DNA of 36,183 nt from Deltaproteobacteria bacterium (GCA_019310535.1 JAFDED010000039.1:1-36183); one strand, 5' to 3'. Shown: positions 1 to 9,542, numbered from the stretch's first letter. Numbers and translations: made by a program. Notes: generated by a model not told the origin, from the sequence alone.

Positions 1-114
1 TAGATCACCTTTATATCAATTGTCAAGAGAAAAATGTCAATTTTTTAAAATTATTTTACTTAAACAACGCAGAATTGAGGCTTTCCAGCCACATTTTTCA
101 GTGTGAACAAATTA

Positions 115-633
115 TTACTTATCCTCCGGGTTATCCTCTTCCCCGGGCTTGGTAGGTGAAGTCTGGATATCTTCCACCAATTGATCGATCCAATCATCCC
201 CCTCTTCCTCTTTTTTAGGGAGAGAAATATCAATGGCTGCTTTCTTTTCGATCACCTGTTCGGAAACCAGAATAGGCACTTTACAGCGCAAAGCGATGGC
301 AATTGAATCGCTGGGACGAGCGTCAATGGCAAATTCTTTTCCGTTCTGGCGCAGCATGATAATTGCATAATACGTGTTGTCGCGAATGTCGTTGACAGCC
401 ACCCAATCTACCTGCACATCCAGGGAGCCAAGAATATTCTTGATCAGATCGTGGGTCATCGGTCGCGGTGTCACCTGGCTGGATAATTCCATGGCGATGG
501 CGTTGGCCTCAAAAGTGCCGATCCAAATGGGGAGAACTCTCTTGTTGTCTTCATCTTCCAGAAGGACAACCCATAAATTATGATTGAATTTATCCTGAAC
601 AAGTCCGGCTATTTTAACTTCAATCATGGCCAT
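115..633 (-). CDS. Bifunctional nuclease family protein (DUF151/BFN)
   Basis: This 172-aa protein matches the BFN/DUF151 family along residues 1-135. Visible family hallmarks are the opening MIEVKIAGLV, the LPIWIGTFEANAIAMEL segment near residues 33-47, and RPSDSIAIALR near residues 106-116. Family members have been linked to DNase/RNase activity, but the bacterial role is poorly defined. The last 30 or so residues are an acidic, Lys/Glu-rich tail beyond the domain. Two ATG codons (633 and 627) are possible starts; the second begins at the usual family N-terminus. The gene stands alone, and its 5' side opens onto a 1-kb gene-free stretch. Confidence 0.9.
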   Translation of the reverse strand: MAMIEVKIAGLVQDKFNHNLWVVLLEDEDNKRVLPIWIGTFEANAIAMELSSQVTPRPMTHDLIKNILGSLDVQVDWVAVNDIRDNTYYAIIMLRQNGKEFAIDARPSDSIAIALRCKVPILVSEQVIEKKAAIDISLPKKEEEGDDWIDQLVEDIQTSPTKPGEEDNPEDK

Positions 634-1678
634 AACCTGTAACCCCGTATTTTAAATAAATGATGCCTGATGCAAGTCAGCACATGCAAACTCAGCGCAT
701 GCCCTACATACACCCTTTTCCCCTTTCGCATTACCATGTGTGAAAAAAGACATTGAGATCAATCATATGTTGGCCGATTTCACCCGCACCATACGTCCCA
801 TATCCATAAAATTTTAATATACTGTAGCTTGCTGCATAATACTTTGTCAATAGACAAATTACTATCTTATATCGCCCGCCGGAAAATCAGGAGTTCTCCA
901 AAAAAAATACGAGGAAAGAAAAGATTGGGAGACTTGTCTCCGAGATAATCACTAAAAATTTTTTTGGGGCATCCCACCTTGCCGGAACGCAGTAAAGGCC
1001 GGGTGTGTGCGAAGCACAGGGGAACCATTGCAAGCTCTCATCATATTTCTCCTGTGCCTTCGGCACCCACCCAGCCGCTTGCGCGGCAAGGCGGGCTAGC
1101 CCTTTTTCTGCCTGCTTTCCATAGCACGCAACATTTTTTCCTAAACATCTTTTATGAGCAGCGTTTTTAAATAAGTGTTCTGTTTGGGAAAAATACACTA
1201 AAAAAAGCCATATTCGAAAAACCTTTTCCACTTTTGGATTGCTTTATGCTCTTAAAATCAAAAGTATTTTGGTAAATTAACATAAAATTTTGGAGAAAGC
1301 CCGTCAGGAAATTCATTGATCAATCTCTTTAAATTTAGTATAATTTATAAAAATCGACGGGTGAACCGTAAGTCTAAGAGAAAAAAGTATTTTCAATCAC
1401 TGATTTGGGGGGCACATGTGTTATATCGTGATTATATTCAGGAAAAAGCCGGGTTCCCCTCGAAAGATACCACCTTATGAAACTCTATACACACTGAACT
1501 GACCCTTCAAGGAAATTGACCGTCAGAAACTATATATGGATATATCTTTTAGACCTTTCGGCAGTCTGGAAAAATTTGAAGTACAACGAGATATCCGCTG
1601 GATCTCCGAACATCTTCTTAGAACTGGATATGAGTGAAGAGCGATACGCAGCGTGAGTTAATTCAGAAAGGTCATGCC
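634..1678. other. Gene-free stretch with a large imperfect inverted repeat
   Basis: About 1 kb lies between the BFN gene and the DHH gene. Short reading frames on both strands here have no recognisable protein character and lie over an inverted repeat at about 972-1098. The rest is AT-rich. It presumably holds divergent promoters, but I could not pick a convincing -35/-10 pair. Confidence 0.6.
970..1100. repeat. Imperfect inverted repeat, about 130 bp
   Basis: The left arm runs from CCCACCTTGCCG (about 972) to GTGTGCGAAGCACAGG (about 1004-1019). The right arm runs from CCTGTGCCTTCGGCAC (about 1052) to GCGGCAAGGCGGG (about 1098). Reverse-complementing the right arm gives the same order of blocks with small gaps, and the GTGC-GAA-GCAC and CTTCGG parts form local hairpins as well. 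It could be a MITE-like element, an extragenic palindrome or a structured transcript. No coding function is apparent. Confidence 0.55.
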
Positions 1679-2689
1679 ATGGCCAAACGTCTGCCTCCCG
1701 GATTTTCATCCATACATCAGGAGCGAATCAACAAGCTATGGGAACTTTTCAAAGGGGATGATCGCCTCCTGATCATAATAAACCCGGACCCTGACTCCAT
1801 CGCCTCGGCTCTTGCTCTCAAGCGATTACTCTGGAAAAGGGTTCACATTATCACGCTGGCTTACGTGGGTAAAATTACCCGGCTGGAGAACCAGGCCATG
1901 ATCAGGCTCCTGAGGGTTAAGATGGAACCCCTGGAGAACGTTAATCTATCCGAATTCACAAAACACGCCCTGATAGACTCGCAGCCTTCCCATCACGAGG
2001 AGTTCCAGAAACTGGATTACCACGTAATCATCGATCATCATCCCATCACAAATTCTGTTAAGGCTCCATTCAAGGACATCCGGCCCATTTTCGGGGCCGT
2101 CGCTTCGATGATGACAGAATACTTGCAGGCGGCGCGAATCGTCCCCTCCTCACGCATCGCTACGGCCCTGCTGTATGCTATCAAATCCGATACAGCCAAT
2201 TTTGAACGGGATGCCACCGAGGCCGATGTTCGGGCATTCCGCTACCTTTTCCATTTCGCTAATATCAACATAGTGCGCAAAATAGAGTTCTCGGAGATCA
2301 AAAGGCAGTGGTTAAGCTTTTTTCTTACCGCTTTGAACCATTTGCATCTGCACCGCAACCGAGTGATTGTCCACCTGGGTTCCGTTCCGAATCCGGATAT
2401 ATGCGTCTTGCTGGCAGACTTTTTCATGCGCGTTACCGAGATCACCTGGAGTGTGGTCTCAGGAATATGCGAGGAAAAACTCATTATCATTTTCCGCAAC
2501 GATGGGCACCGCAAGAACGCGGGACAGTTAGCCATCAATGCGTTCGGCACCCTCGGGATTGCCGGAGGGCACAAAGGGGCGGCACGGGCGGAAATTCCAT
2601 TGGAGAACATCAGGAACCAAATCAAAGAAAGTGTTCGCCAAAATGTGGAGGGTTTTATTCTGAACAAGCTCAAATGGAAGAGGCAATAA
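1679..2689 (+). CDS. DHH/DHHA1 family phosphoesterase (NrnA-like)
   Basis: This cytoplasmic phosphoesterase of the DHH superfamily resembles oligoribonuclease/pAp-phosphatase NrnA. Metal-binding motifs are in order: NPDPDSIASALAL at the N-terminus, DSQPSH in the middle, and IDHHP, the DHH signature. A C-terminal GIAGGHKGAARAE segment is the DHHA1 substrate-binding loop. The usual DHxNPDxD opening is partly degenerate: NPDPDS is kept, but no His precedes it. The ATG at 1679 has an AGAAAGG ribosome site; an in-frame GTG at 1634 would add 15 residues. It heads a three-gene set with the 351-aa unknown and mazG, which fits turnover of short RNA or nucleotides. Confidence 0.85.
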   Translation: MAKRLPPGFSSIHQERINKLWELFKGDDRLLIIINPDPDSIASALALKRLLWKRVHIITLAYVGKITRLENQAMIRLLRVKMEPLENVNLSEFTKHALIDSQPSHHEEFQKLDYHVIIDHHPITNSVKAPFKDIRPIFGAVASMMTEYLQAARIVPSSRIATALLYAIKSDTANFERDATEADVRAFRYLFHFANINIVRKIEFSEIKRQWLSFFLTALNHLHLHRNRVIVHLGSVPNPDICVLLADFFMRVTEITWSVVSGICEEKLIIIFRNDGHRKNAGQLAINAFGTLGIAGGHKGAARAEIPLENIRNQIKESVRQNVEGFILNKLKWKRQ

Positions 2690-2804
2690 CAAGAGGGAAG
2701 CCGGGTTCCTGCCATTGGTGCACCCTGAGCCCTGTGCAATTCTTTTCCTGTCGGCTTTAGAAAAAAACATTCATGCGCTATGCCAAAGGTAAAGGAGGTG
2801 TATT

Positions 2805-3860
2805 TTGGCAGATTGGAATGAGTTGAGCTGGATAAACCGGATGCGTCGCTTGCTTTACACTGTGCTGCAAGGCGAGCTGGATAGGATTCTCATCCATCTT
2901 TCCCTCATTGAGTCTTACTGCAAGTTCATTGAACAAAACGGTTCTTATCCTTTTGTGGAAAGCCGAGATCTGAAGCCGCGAACTCGCTGTTGCGGTAAAG
3001 AGTTTGAAATGCATAACCAATTCCTTGTCATATTTTGCGAAGGCTCTTTGCCCTCAGCAGTGAAAAAATATATACGAATCTTTGACGCCAATAAAGTTAC
3101 CAAGGAAAATTTGGGCCCATTGGTGGATGTTTACCTTTCCCGTAAGTTCTATCCGAACCTCCGGTACTTCAATTCGTCTCTTTTCCCAGCATTTCTAAAG
3201 GAGTTAATTCCTGTGGATTACGCCCTGTTGATTCAGCTTGATCCTTCGGTCCGATCCAAGCATCGCTTTATGCTGTCTCACTTCCATGTAAAGATCGACT
3301 GGTCCATCGCGGAAGCGGCGGAAATGCTGGGCAAACAACTGCGGTACATCTCTAAAAACTTGTACGAAAATGGTGACAAGTATGCGGAGATGCTCCAGCA
3401 AAAGTTCTTTGAATACTACGGGTTCCATTATACCGCGGGAGGGCGGCGAACAGCGGCGGCGGTGGCATTTCAGTATTTAAAACAGTTTCCTTTTATCTCC
3501 ACCGTATACGTCTCAAGCAGTGAGAGCCGTACCTTGACCAGGATTTCGGAATACGGGGTCTCCAAGTTTGTGCTCATCCAGATGACCAATCAAGAGATGG
3601 ACATGATGGCCCAATCGGCTGGATTAAGTAAGGAACGTTTTGCGGAGGTCTATCTAGTGGGTCGGGTCGAGGATAAAGGGGTGGGAATCTTCCAGGTAGT
3701 TTACGGTCACACGAATCACTCACGCCCTCCGGCAGATGGTAAGCTTCGACGATTGAGACCGGATTACCACTGGCTTACGGTCCACAAGCAATTGCTGATT
3801 CCACTGCCCACAAACATCGAGGCTAATCCTATTCCATTTCCCAGAGTCTACTCATTATGA
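2805..3860 (+). CDS. Uncharacterised 351-aa protein between DHH and MazG genes
   Basis: I do not recognise this protein. It has no signal peptide or membrane segment, so it is probably cytoplasmic. It has a helical first half, a CCGKEFE stretch near residue 63, and a mixed alpha/beta second half with a run of Gly/Arg/Ala (TAGGRRTAAAVAF, about residues 209-221). The start is TTG at 2805, supported by an excellent upstream site, AAAGGAGGTGTATT. It ends in a 4-base overlap with mazG, which implies translational coupling. Its position between a DHH phosphoesterase and a nucleotide pyrophosphohydrolase hints at nucleotide or RNA metabolism, which is inference only. Confidence 0.75.
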   Translation: MADWNELSWINRMRRLLYTVLQGELDRILIHLSLIESYCKFIEQNGSYPFVESRDLKPRTRCCGKEFEMHNQFLVIFCEGSLPSAVKKYIRIFDANKVTKENLGPLVDVYLSRKFYPNLRYFNSSLFPAFLKELIPVDYALLIQLDPSVRSKHRFMLSHFHVKIDWSIAEAAEMLGKQLRYISKNLYENGDKYAEMLQQKFFEYYGFHYTAGGRRTAAAVAFQYLKQFPFISTVYVSSSESRTLTRISEYGVSKFVLIQMTNQEMDMMAQSAGLSKERFAEVYLVGRVEDKGVGIFQVVYGHTNHSRPPADGKLRRLRPDYHWLTVHKQLLIPLPTNIEANPIPFPRVYSL

Positions 3861-4651
3861 AATCAGATCGAAGCGAGGGTTTCGAGAGGTTGTGCCAGAT
3901 CATGGAACGGTTGCGCGGGCCTGGCGGGTGCGCGTGGGACCATCAACAGGACAACCGGAGCATCAAAACTTATATACTGGAAGAGGCTTACGAAGTAGCC
4001 CAGACACTGGATGAGGAGAATCCCTCGGCACTGCGGGAGGAATTGGGCGATCTGCTGTTTCTCATTATCTTTATAGCCCAAATCGCCGCTGAGGATGGGA
4101 AATTTGATATATCCAATGTGATGGCCGGTGTTGAGGAAAAGATGATTCGCCGCCATCCGCATGTGTTCGGTGATACCACGGCCGCAAACGTCCAGGAGAT
4201 TCGAGATCGATGGCACCAACTCAAAGCTAAAGAAAAAAAAGACGAACGCTTTTCCGTTCTTGACGGGGTGCCGAATAGCCTGCCCTCCCTCCTTCGCGCT
4301 CACCGCCTGACCGAGCGGGCTGCTGCGGTGGGATTTGATTGGACAAAACCCGGCGATGTGATGGAGAAGGTGGAAGAAGAATTTGAGGAAGTCCGAAGCG
4401 CGGTATCCAAAGGGAACCGCGATGAGATCGGGGAAGAATTAGGTGATCTTCTCTTTGTGCTGGTAAATCTGGCCCGTTCTTTTCGTATCCACAGCGAAGA
4501 GGCCCTGCGGGCGTCGATTGCAAAATTCATCCGCCGGTTCCACTACATTGAGGAAAAGCTCCGGGCGCAAGGAATTTCCCCCCAGCAGGCCACCGTGGAA
4601 GAAATGGACAAGTTCTGGAATGAAGCCAAACGGCTGGAGGTTGATGGATAA
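3857..4651 (+). CDS. mazG: Nucleoside triphosphate pyrophosphohydrolase MazG
   Basis: MazG hydrolyses nucleoside triphosphates to monophosphates and pyrophosphate, cleansing pools and affecting ppGpp. This copy has the full tandem architecture at 264 aa. The first MazG repeat contains LEEAYEVAQTLDE and REELGDLLFLII; the second contains VEEEFEEVRSAV and GEELGDLLFVLVNLAR, giving the EExxE...ExxD metal sites. The N-terminal LRGPGGCAWDHQQ and the central RAHRLTERAAAVGFDW are also typical. The ATG overlaps the stop of the preceding unknown gene by four bases. The following gene is convergent. Confidence 0.95.
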   Translation: MKSDRSEGFERLCQIMERLRGPGGCAWDHQQDNRSIKTYILEEAYEVAQTLDEENPSALREELGDLLFLIIFIAQIAAEDGKFDISNVMAGVEEKMIRRHPHVFGDTTAANVQEIRDRWHQLKAKEKKDERFSVLDGVPNSLPSLLRAHRLTERAAAVGFDWTKPGDVMEKVEEEFEEVRSAVSKGNRDEIGEELGDLLFVLVNLARSFRIHSEEALRASIAKFIRRFHYIEEKLRAQGISPQQATVEEMDKFWNEAKRLEVDG

Positions 4652-4833
4652 CAATGTCAATGCCGTGCGAAAAGTGCCGCTCGATCTACTATCTCGCCGC
4701 ATTCACATTAACCCTTCGTAAATTCTTCCAATTCCACCCTAAAGAATCATAGGCCGAAGGATAGCCTTCTTCTGGTCGCACTCGATGGTCCACCTTCCAC
4801 TGAGTGCTCCGGGGTCAGGCTGCTCAGCGCCCC

Positions 4834-5064
4834 TCAATCCAGAATTTCCAGGACCACTTTCTTTCTTTGCTTGGTGCTGACAGCGTTCAAAATCGTGCGC
4901 ATCGCCTGGGCGTTACGCCCTTGCTTGCCGATGATCTTCCCCAGATCCCCTTGCGCAACCCTTAATTCAATGACCGACATGGACTCTCCCTCGATGCTAG
5001 AGACCCTCACATCTTCGGGCCTGTCCACAAGCGCTTTAGCTATAATTGTGATAAGCTCTTTCAT
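4834..5064 (-). CDS. khpA: KH domain RNA-binding protein (KhpA/YlqC type)
   Basis: This 76-aa single KH-domain protein has the expected KhpA length. The RNA-binding GxxG loop is in [19 protein letters not shown] (about residues 37-55), preceded by [10 protein letters not shown]. KhpA binds RNA, often with a Jag/KhpB partner, and influences cell-wall growth. In many genomes it lies between rpsP and rimM; here it stands alone, convergent to mazG. A clear ribosome site, GGAGG, lies seven bases before the ATG. Confidence 0.93.
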   Translation of the reverse strand: MKELITIIAKALVDRPEDVRVSSIEGESMSVIELRVAQGDLGKIIGKQGRNAQAMRTILNAVSTKQRKKVVLEILD

Positions 5065-5689
5065 GTAACAGCCTCCTTCAGCAACAAAGCATGAACTTAG
5101 CGATCTGCCTCTGCGTCGTCAGTCCGGTTACGATTTGCAGAAAGTTTCCGATGATATCCTACTCTCTTTGTCAATCCCTCTTCAGTCATACCAGGGGAGC
5201 TGGAGAAAACGGCTCAGATCATCTCACAGCTTTGGCCCTCTATTAACCGTTAAACACTTGCTGTTTGGCACTAACAAGGCTATGCCATTAAAAAGTTCAA
5301 TATAATCTCCTCGTACAGGACTCGAGATCGCTGCACATGGCCGGCGATTGAAAATCTTTCAGAAAACTCTCCTCCTCAACATGCAACAAGCCGTATTTTA
5401 ATTTTCGTTCCAAATTAGCCATTCATAAGCCAGAAGTCAAGATGAACTTTCCAAAAAAATATATTAACTTTATTCTTCCCTCACGCCAACGCATGATTAT
5501 TCTCTTAGTGATATTACAACCTCCACATACCGAGGCACGATGAACCTCCGTTAATCCGCCTGTTCGAACTCTTACAGCGGTCATGGGAATCAAACTGATC
5601 GGCCGGTTAAAACCCGGGCATGTGCTTTTTTTTTCATGCTTGCGTCCGCCTACGTATGAAAACGCGTCTCACTCAACAACCCTTTGAGT
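5065..5689. other. Gene-free stretch upstream of khpA
   Basis: About 620 bases separate the khpA start from the end of the hydrolase gene, both on the minus strand. I see no credible reading frame, RNA gene or strong hairpin. A run of nine or more T around 5627-5636 follows only a very weak palindrome, so I do not call it a terminator. It presumably holds the khpA promoter. Confidence 0.5.
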
Positions 5690-6688
5690 TTACTTACGAC
5701 TGTCCGGGTTAGGAGAGTAAATAAAAGTAATCCGCCCATTCTCTATGCACTCTTCAATTCGATCTTCGGCTTTCAGAGCTTTCAGAAATTGCAGAATCTG
5801 TCCTGCAATGCTCTGGTATGCAGCGTAATGCTTGGGCAGCCTGGCAAATAGGCCGGACATGATTTGAGGAACACCCATCGGCTCCCTGGAGATAAGCTCC
5901 AGGATGAGTTCCTTGCGCCGGCAGGCCAGATCAATAAGAACGGCGATCATCTTTGAAGGACGATCAATGGGGGCACCGTGCCCTGGAAGCATCAGGCGGC
6001 AATTCAATTGGGCAAGCCTCTTCAACGTGGCGATATATTGATGCAAGTCGTTCCCCACGGTAACTACGTTTCGAATCACCGCGTCGCCTGCAAGCAGGAT
6101 GCCGTCTGATGGGTCATAGAGGCAAATGTGGTGCACATGGTGGCCGGGCGCCTCCAGCACGGTCCACGTTCGCTCCCCCAACTGGATGCCATCACCTTCA
6201 CGAAGGCTCCCTTCCACCGGAATGCATCCACGCATAACGAATTGCGAGTGAATAAATCGATCCAGATCCGATGAAGAGAAAAAATGATCGCCATTATGGC
6301 CGAAGATATACCGCGCGCGCTCCAGCCGCAAATCGATTTCTCGACGGGAGCTTTCGTAAAGGTCGGCAAGCCCTTCGACTTCCCTGTGGTGGATCCATCC
6401 AGGTACCTGAAGGCGCACCCCGCCGCCAAGGTGGTCCCGATGGGGATGAGTGTACACAATGGTGCCCAGTTCTTCCGGGGCATACCCCAGTGAATGAAGG
6501 GCCTGGATCATGACCCTGAAACTTTGATCACCCGGATGGCCCGAATCAACCAGGGCAGGTGGATTCCCTCTCAAAAAATAGACATTGGATGGGGGATAGG
6601 GATGGGAAAGGACGATCCGAACAATCCCCGGTGCCATCTCACTGCAACGGATTCCATTATTTACCATGACGCCCTGTATACGGTTCAC
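5690..6688 (-). CDS. Metallo-beta-lactamase-fold hydrolase
   Basis: The 332-aa protein has the metallo-beta-lactamase fold of glyoxalase II-type hydrolases. Zinc ligands are visible in THPHRDHLGGG (the HxHxDH motif, about residues 80-90), in the later GHHVHHICLY, in LLAGDAV and in LPGHGAPI. The final 80 or so residues form a helical extension after the catalytic domain, as in many LACTB2-like proteins. The substrate is unknown. It starts with GTG, overlapping the stop of the DUF1638 gene by four bases, so the two are probably co-translated. An internal ATG at 6667 is a possible alternative start. Confidence 0.88.
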   Translation of the reverse strand: MNRIQGVMVNNGIRCSEMAPGIVRIVLSHPYPPSNVYFLRGNPPALVDSGHPGDQSFRVMIQALHSLGYAPEELGTIVYTHPHRDHLGGGVRLQVPGWIHHREVEGLADLYESSRREIDLRLERARYIFGHNGDHFFSSSDLDRFIHSQFVMRGCIPVEGSLREGDGIQLGERTWTVLEAPGHHVHHICLYDPSDGILLAGDAVIRNVVTVGNDLHQYIATLKRLAQLNCRLMLPGHGAPIDRPSKMIAVLIDLACRRKELILELISREPMGVPQIMSGLFARLPKHYAAYQSIAGQILQFLKALKAEDRIEECIENGRITFIYSPNPDSRK

Positions 6689-7347
6689 CGCTCTGCCAGG
6701 AACATAGACTGGGTAACGGGCTCCCCCTGCTTCAGGCTGATGAACTCATCATCAAAGCGGCCGCGGGAAATTTTCTCAAATAATCCCAGAGACCCCCGAA
6801 TTTCCTCATACGTAAGACCGAGGAATTCGGCGTTATCAATGGCGCGCCGGCGATAAGGCTCTATATCGTATACTCCGGTATCGATCAGAATAAGTCGTCT
6901 GTAATTTTTGAATGTCTCCCTGATGAGCCATCGAGCCGTGGGCTCGCCCCATTTCTGACAGTATTTTTGATATGTGCCCAGCGGGTCCTTGGCCTCTGTA
7001 ACCCATCCGCCCGTCATATAATACGTCCCCGGCTCCTGCCAAAAGAACTGCCTGTATCGCTGATAAGAGCCCAGAAAAAGGCTTATACAATCATCCACGC
7101 GGGGTATGACCAAAGGCGCCCGGGAGGAGTACACACCCACAACCCCGTTGCAGCAGCAGCCATATCCCAACACGATGCAGCTCGGATCATGATCAACATC
7201 ATCGATGGCCCTCTGAACAACTTCGGGCATTCGATCGGGTGTGTCATGGAGAGCCTGCTCAAGAAAACAATAAGTTGTCCCGGGTTCTCTAAAATACTCC
7301 AGTTCACGCTGCATAACCTTGCAGGCGATGATGTGAATCTTGCGCAT
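6685..7347 (-). CDS. DUF1638 domain protein
   Basis: The protein matches DUF1638 end to end. It opens with RKIHIIACKVMQREL, has the Cys cluster GYGCCCNG near the middle of its first half, then PRVDDCISLFLGS and GTYYMTGGW. The biochemical function is not known; the clustered Cys residues suggest metal or cofactor binding. I place the start at the ATG at 7347, just after an AGAGGGG site; upstream in-frame starts at 7359 (ATG) and 7365 (TTG) would add up to six residues. It is translationally coupled to the metallo-hydrolase and transcribed divergently from the aminopeptidase-like lipoprotein. Confidence 0.85.
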   Translation of the reverse strand: MRKIHIIACKVMQRELEYFREPGTTYCFLEQALHDTPDRMPEVVQRAIDDVDHDPSCIVLGYGCCCNGVVGVYSSRAPLVIPRVDDCISLFLGSYQRYRQFFWQEPGTYYMTGGWVTEAKDPLGTYQKYCQKWGEPTARWLIRETFKNYRRLILIDTGVYDIEPYRRRAIDNAEFLGLTYEEIRGSLGLFEKISRGRFDDEFISLKQGEPVTQSMFLAER

Positions 7348-7634
7348 GTCCCCTCTCATTCTCAACGCCGATGGCCCGTAAATGTATCACGCTCTCCTGC
7401 CGTCCGGTCTCAGGTGCGCGGTTTATTCCCCCTCTCTTCTTAATATATATAGCCTCCATCAGGGTTTGTAAAGATTTTTCGGCGGAGGAATACTCTCTTT
7501 ACGATTGACCTGGCGTTGATACTCCTCTACCATAAAAACATGCGGTGAATGCGATACAGAACTGTTTCATCATGAAAGCCCGTGCACTTTCCCGAATTCA
7601 GGGGACTACCGATAAGACGCCGGGGAGAGTCAAG

Positions 7635-8708
7635 ATGCCTCGCCTCAAATCAATCATAAGTTTCCTTATCATCTCTTTTTTGATCTCGGGATGCCAGACA
7701 CGCTATATCGCAAGGATTGGATATCATCAATTCCGCATCATCATCTCGCAACGCCCGGTGGAAGAGGTGTTGAACGACGGCTCACTGAGCAAAGACCAAC
7801 AGGATAAGATCCGTCTCATTCTGGAGGCCAGGAACTTTGCGGAACGTGAAATGGGACTCAAGCAGTCGAACAATTATTCGCAATATGTCCACCTGGATAA
7901 GGATGTTCTGGCGCATATTCTGACAGCCGCGCCAAAAGATCGGCTGGAAAGCAAGCAGTGGTGGTTCCCCATAGTGGGGCACTTCCCGTATAAGGGTTTC
8001 TTTGACCTTCAGGCGCTGGAAAAGGAACGGGCCGAATTGGAACAAAACGATTTTGACACCTTCGTTCAGCCCATGGCGGCTTATTCCACACTGGGATGGT
8101 TTTTGGATCCCATCTTTTCCACCTACCTGGATATGGAGGATCACGATCTGGCCGACATGGTGATTCACGAATCGGTGCACTTGACGCTCTTTGTCAAGGG
8201 AAATATGGCGTTCAATGAACAGATGGCCACATTCCTGGGCCGGATGGGTGCCATCAGATTCTTGGAGCGTTTTCGGGGCGAAGGATCAAAAGAGGCACAG
8301 GCAGCCCGCAACCGCTGGGCGGACGATCTGCTTTTCGTTCGATGGATGAAGCAGATGGTTGCTGATCTGGAGAAGCTCTACACAAGCAATATCACAAGCG
8401 CCGAAAAGATCCGGCGACGGGAACATATCTTCAGGTATTACCAGGAAGAGTTTCAGCAATTAAGCCACCAACTGCTCACAGACGATTATATGTGGATTCA
8501 AAGGGAGCGGCTGAATAACGCCGTGGTGCTGGCCATGCGCACATATTTGAACCGCATTGAGCTGTTCTCGCATGCCTTCGAAATGGCCGGCCGGGACCTG
8601 ATCCGGCTGGTTGGTGTTTTGAAAGAGGTATGCCGGGAAAAAGACAAACCCATCGAAAACCTGCAGCGCGGTATCGAGGCCGGGCCGCAGGTCTCCCCCC
8701 GGTTATGA
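7635..8708 (+). CDS. Predicted aminopeptidase-family lipoprotein (PF10023 type)
   Basis: This 357-aa protein resembles the family called predicted aminopeptidase (COG4324). The signal peptide, a Lys-containing start followed by a hydrophobic stretch, ends in the lipobox LISGC, so it should be lipid-anchored and face the periplasm. The zinc-peptidase HExxH motif is present as HESVH in DMVIHESVHLTLF, followed by the second ligand region NEQMATFLG. Family function is predicted from motif only. The start is the ATG at 7635 after GGGGAGAGTCAAG; the frame is open 90 bases further upstream, but that would bury the signal peptide. Confidence 0.82.
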   Translation: MPRLKSIISFLIISFLISGCQTRYIARIGYHQFRIIISQRPVEEVLNDGSLSKDQQDKIRLILEARNFAEREMGLKQSNNYSQYVHLDKDVLAHILTAAPKDRLESKQWWFPIVGHFPYKGFFDLQALEKERAELEQNDFDTFVQPMAAYSTLGWFLDPIFSTYLDMEDHDLADMVIHESVHLTLFVKGNMAFNEQMATFLGRMGAIRFLERFRGEGSKEAQAARNRWADDLLFVRWMKQMVADLEKLYTSNITSAEKIRRREHIFRYYQEEFQQLSHQLLTDDYMWIQRERLNNAVVLAMRTYLNRIELFSHAFEMAGRDLIRLVGVLKEVCREKDKPIENLQRGIEAGPQVSPRL

Positions 8709-8822
8709 AAGCCTCAGCGGGACAGGGATGATGAGCAGCTCTTGTTGTTACATCGATATTTTTTCATGGAAACCCTGGGCAAGGCCTCGACTCCGGCCGC
8801 ATACACATCCATATCCTGCCCT

Positions 8823-9542
8823 TCATAAGCTGGCAATCTTGAAATATATCCGGGAAAACTCCTTGCGCTGCTCGAAAGACAGTGCTTTCCAGTAAGAAGC
8901 AAAGGCGCTTTTTCTGCACGTCTCTTCCCATATCCTGGAGCGAAGTTCGTTCCGCTCCTCCCGGCTCATTTGTTTATAGTTGGCGTCCTGCCGCGCACGG
9001 CACCATCTCGTGAGGGCCAGATTGATCAGGCTGCTCGAAGTTACCGGGAAACCGCAATCCGAAATTGCGGCCCTTTTAGGGCTGGGAGGCTTGACCGTGG
9101 CTTTCTCGTCCTTTTTATGAGTGGGGAGGGAATGCGGCGTTTGCTGCTCAGGGGCAGACGCTGGTACGGCGGCCTTTTTTGTGAAAGCTTTGTCAGCCGG
9201 AGCCGGGGCTTCCGCTTTCGACGGTGGTACGGTCGGGGATGGAGGCGGGAGAACAGCGGCCGCCGGCTTCATGCCCGCAGCCGATTCGATGGTCTTAACT
9301 GGTGCTGCAACACGGGATGGCGCCGATTTGGTGGAAAAATCGTGGACCGCCTCCGCGGCATCCACTCTGTATAAGGTGCGGTAATGCCTGCCCGTCCATC
9401 TGTCGATCTTGACCTTTATCCGCCTGTCTCCTTTGTAGGTCTCAATGATTTTATACCGGTTCGCCTCAAGGTACAGGGTAATTCCCGCAAGAATCATGAA
9501 CAGGAAAAGGAGCATGAATATTTTCTTTGGACGGACTTTCAT
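8823..9542 (-). CDS. Single-pass Pro/Ala-rich protein of unknown function
   Basis: I do not recognise a family. The 239-aa protein has a basic N-terminus and one membrane segment (about residues 8-25, IFMLLFLFMILAGITLYL). A short basic region follows (GDRRIKVKIDRWTGRHYRTLYRV), then a Pro/Ala/Lys-rich linker of roughly 100 residues. The C-terminal helical domain carries two Cys (TRWCRARQ and WEETCRKS). This is the build of an envelope-spanning protein with a small periplasmic head. The ATG at 9542 is preferred over an upstream start at 9581 because the shorter form puts the membrane segment at the N-terminus. Confidence 0.65.
   Translation of the reverse strand: MKVRPKKIFMLLFLFMILAGITLYLEANRYKIIETYKGDRRIKVKIDRWTGRHYRTLYRVDAAEAVHDFSTKSAPSRVAAPVKTIESAAGMKPAAAVLPPPSPTVPPSKAEAPAPADKAFTKKAAVPASAPEQQTPHSLPTHKKDEKATVKPPSPKRAAISDCGFPVTSSSLINLALTRWCRARQDANYKQMSREERNELRSRIWEETCRKSAFASYWKALSFEQRKEFSRIYFKIASL

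Noticed and set aside
887..1231. Reading frames on both strands in the first gene-free stretch
   Set aside because: They coincide with a large inverted repeat, have odd composition and no ribosome site; the repeat explains the open frames.
5600..5645. Possible terminator at the T-run near 5627-5636
   Set aside because: The preceding palindrome (GCATGTGC) is too short for a stable stem and no gene on the plus strand ends nearby.
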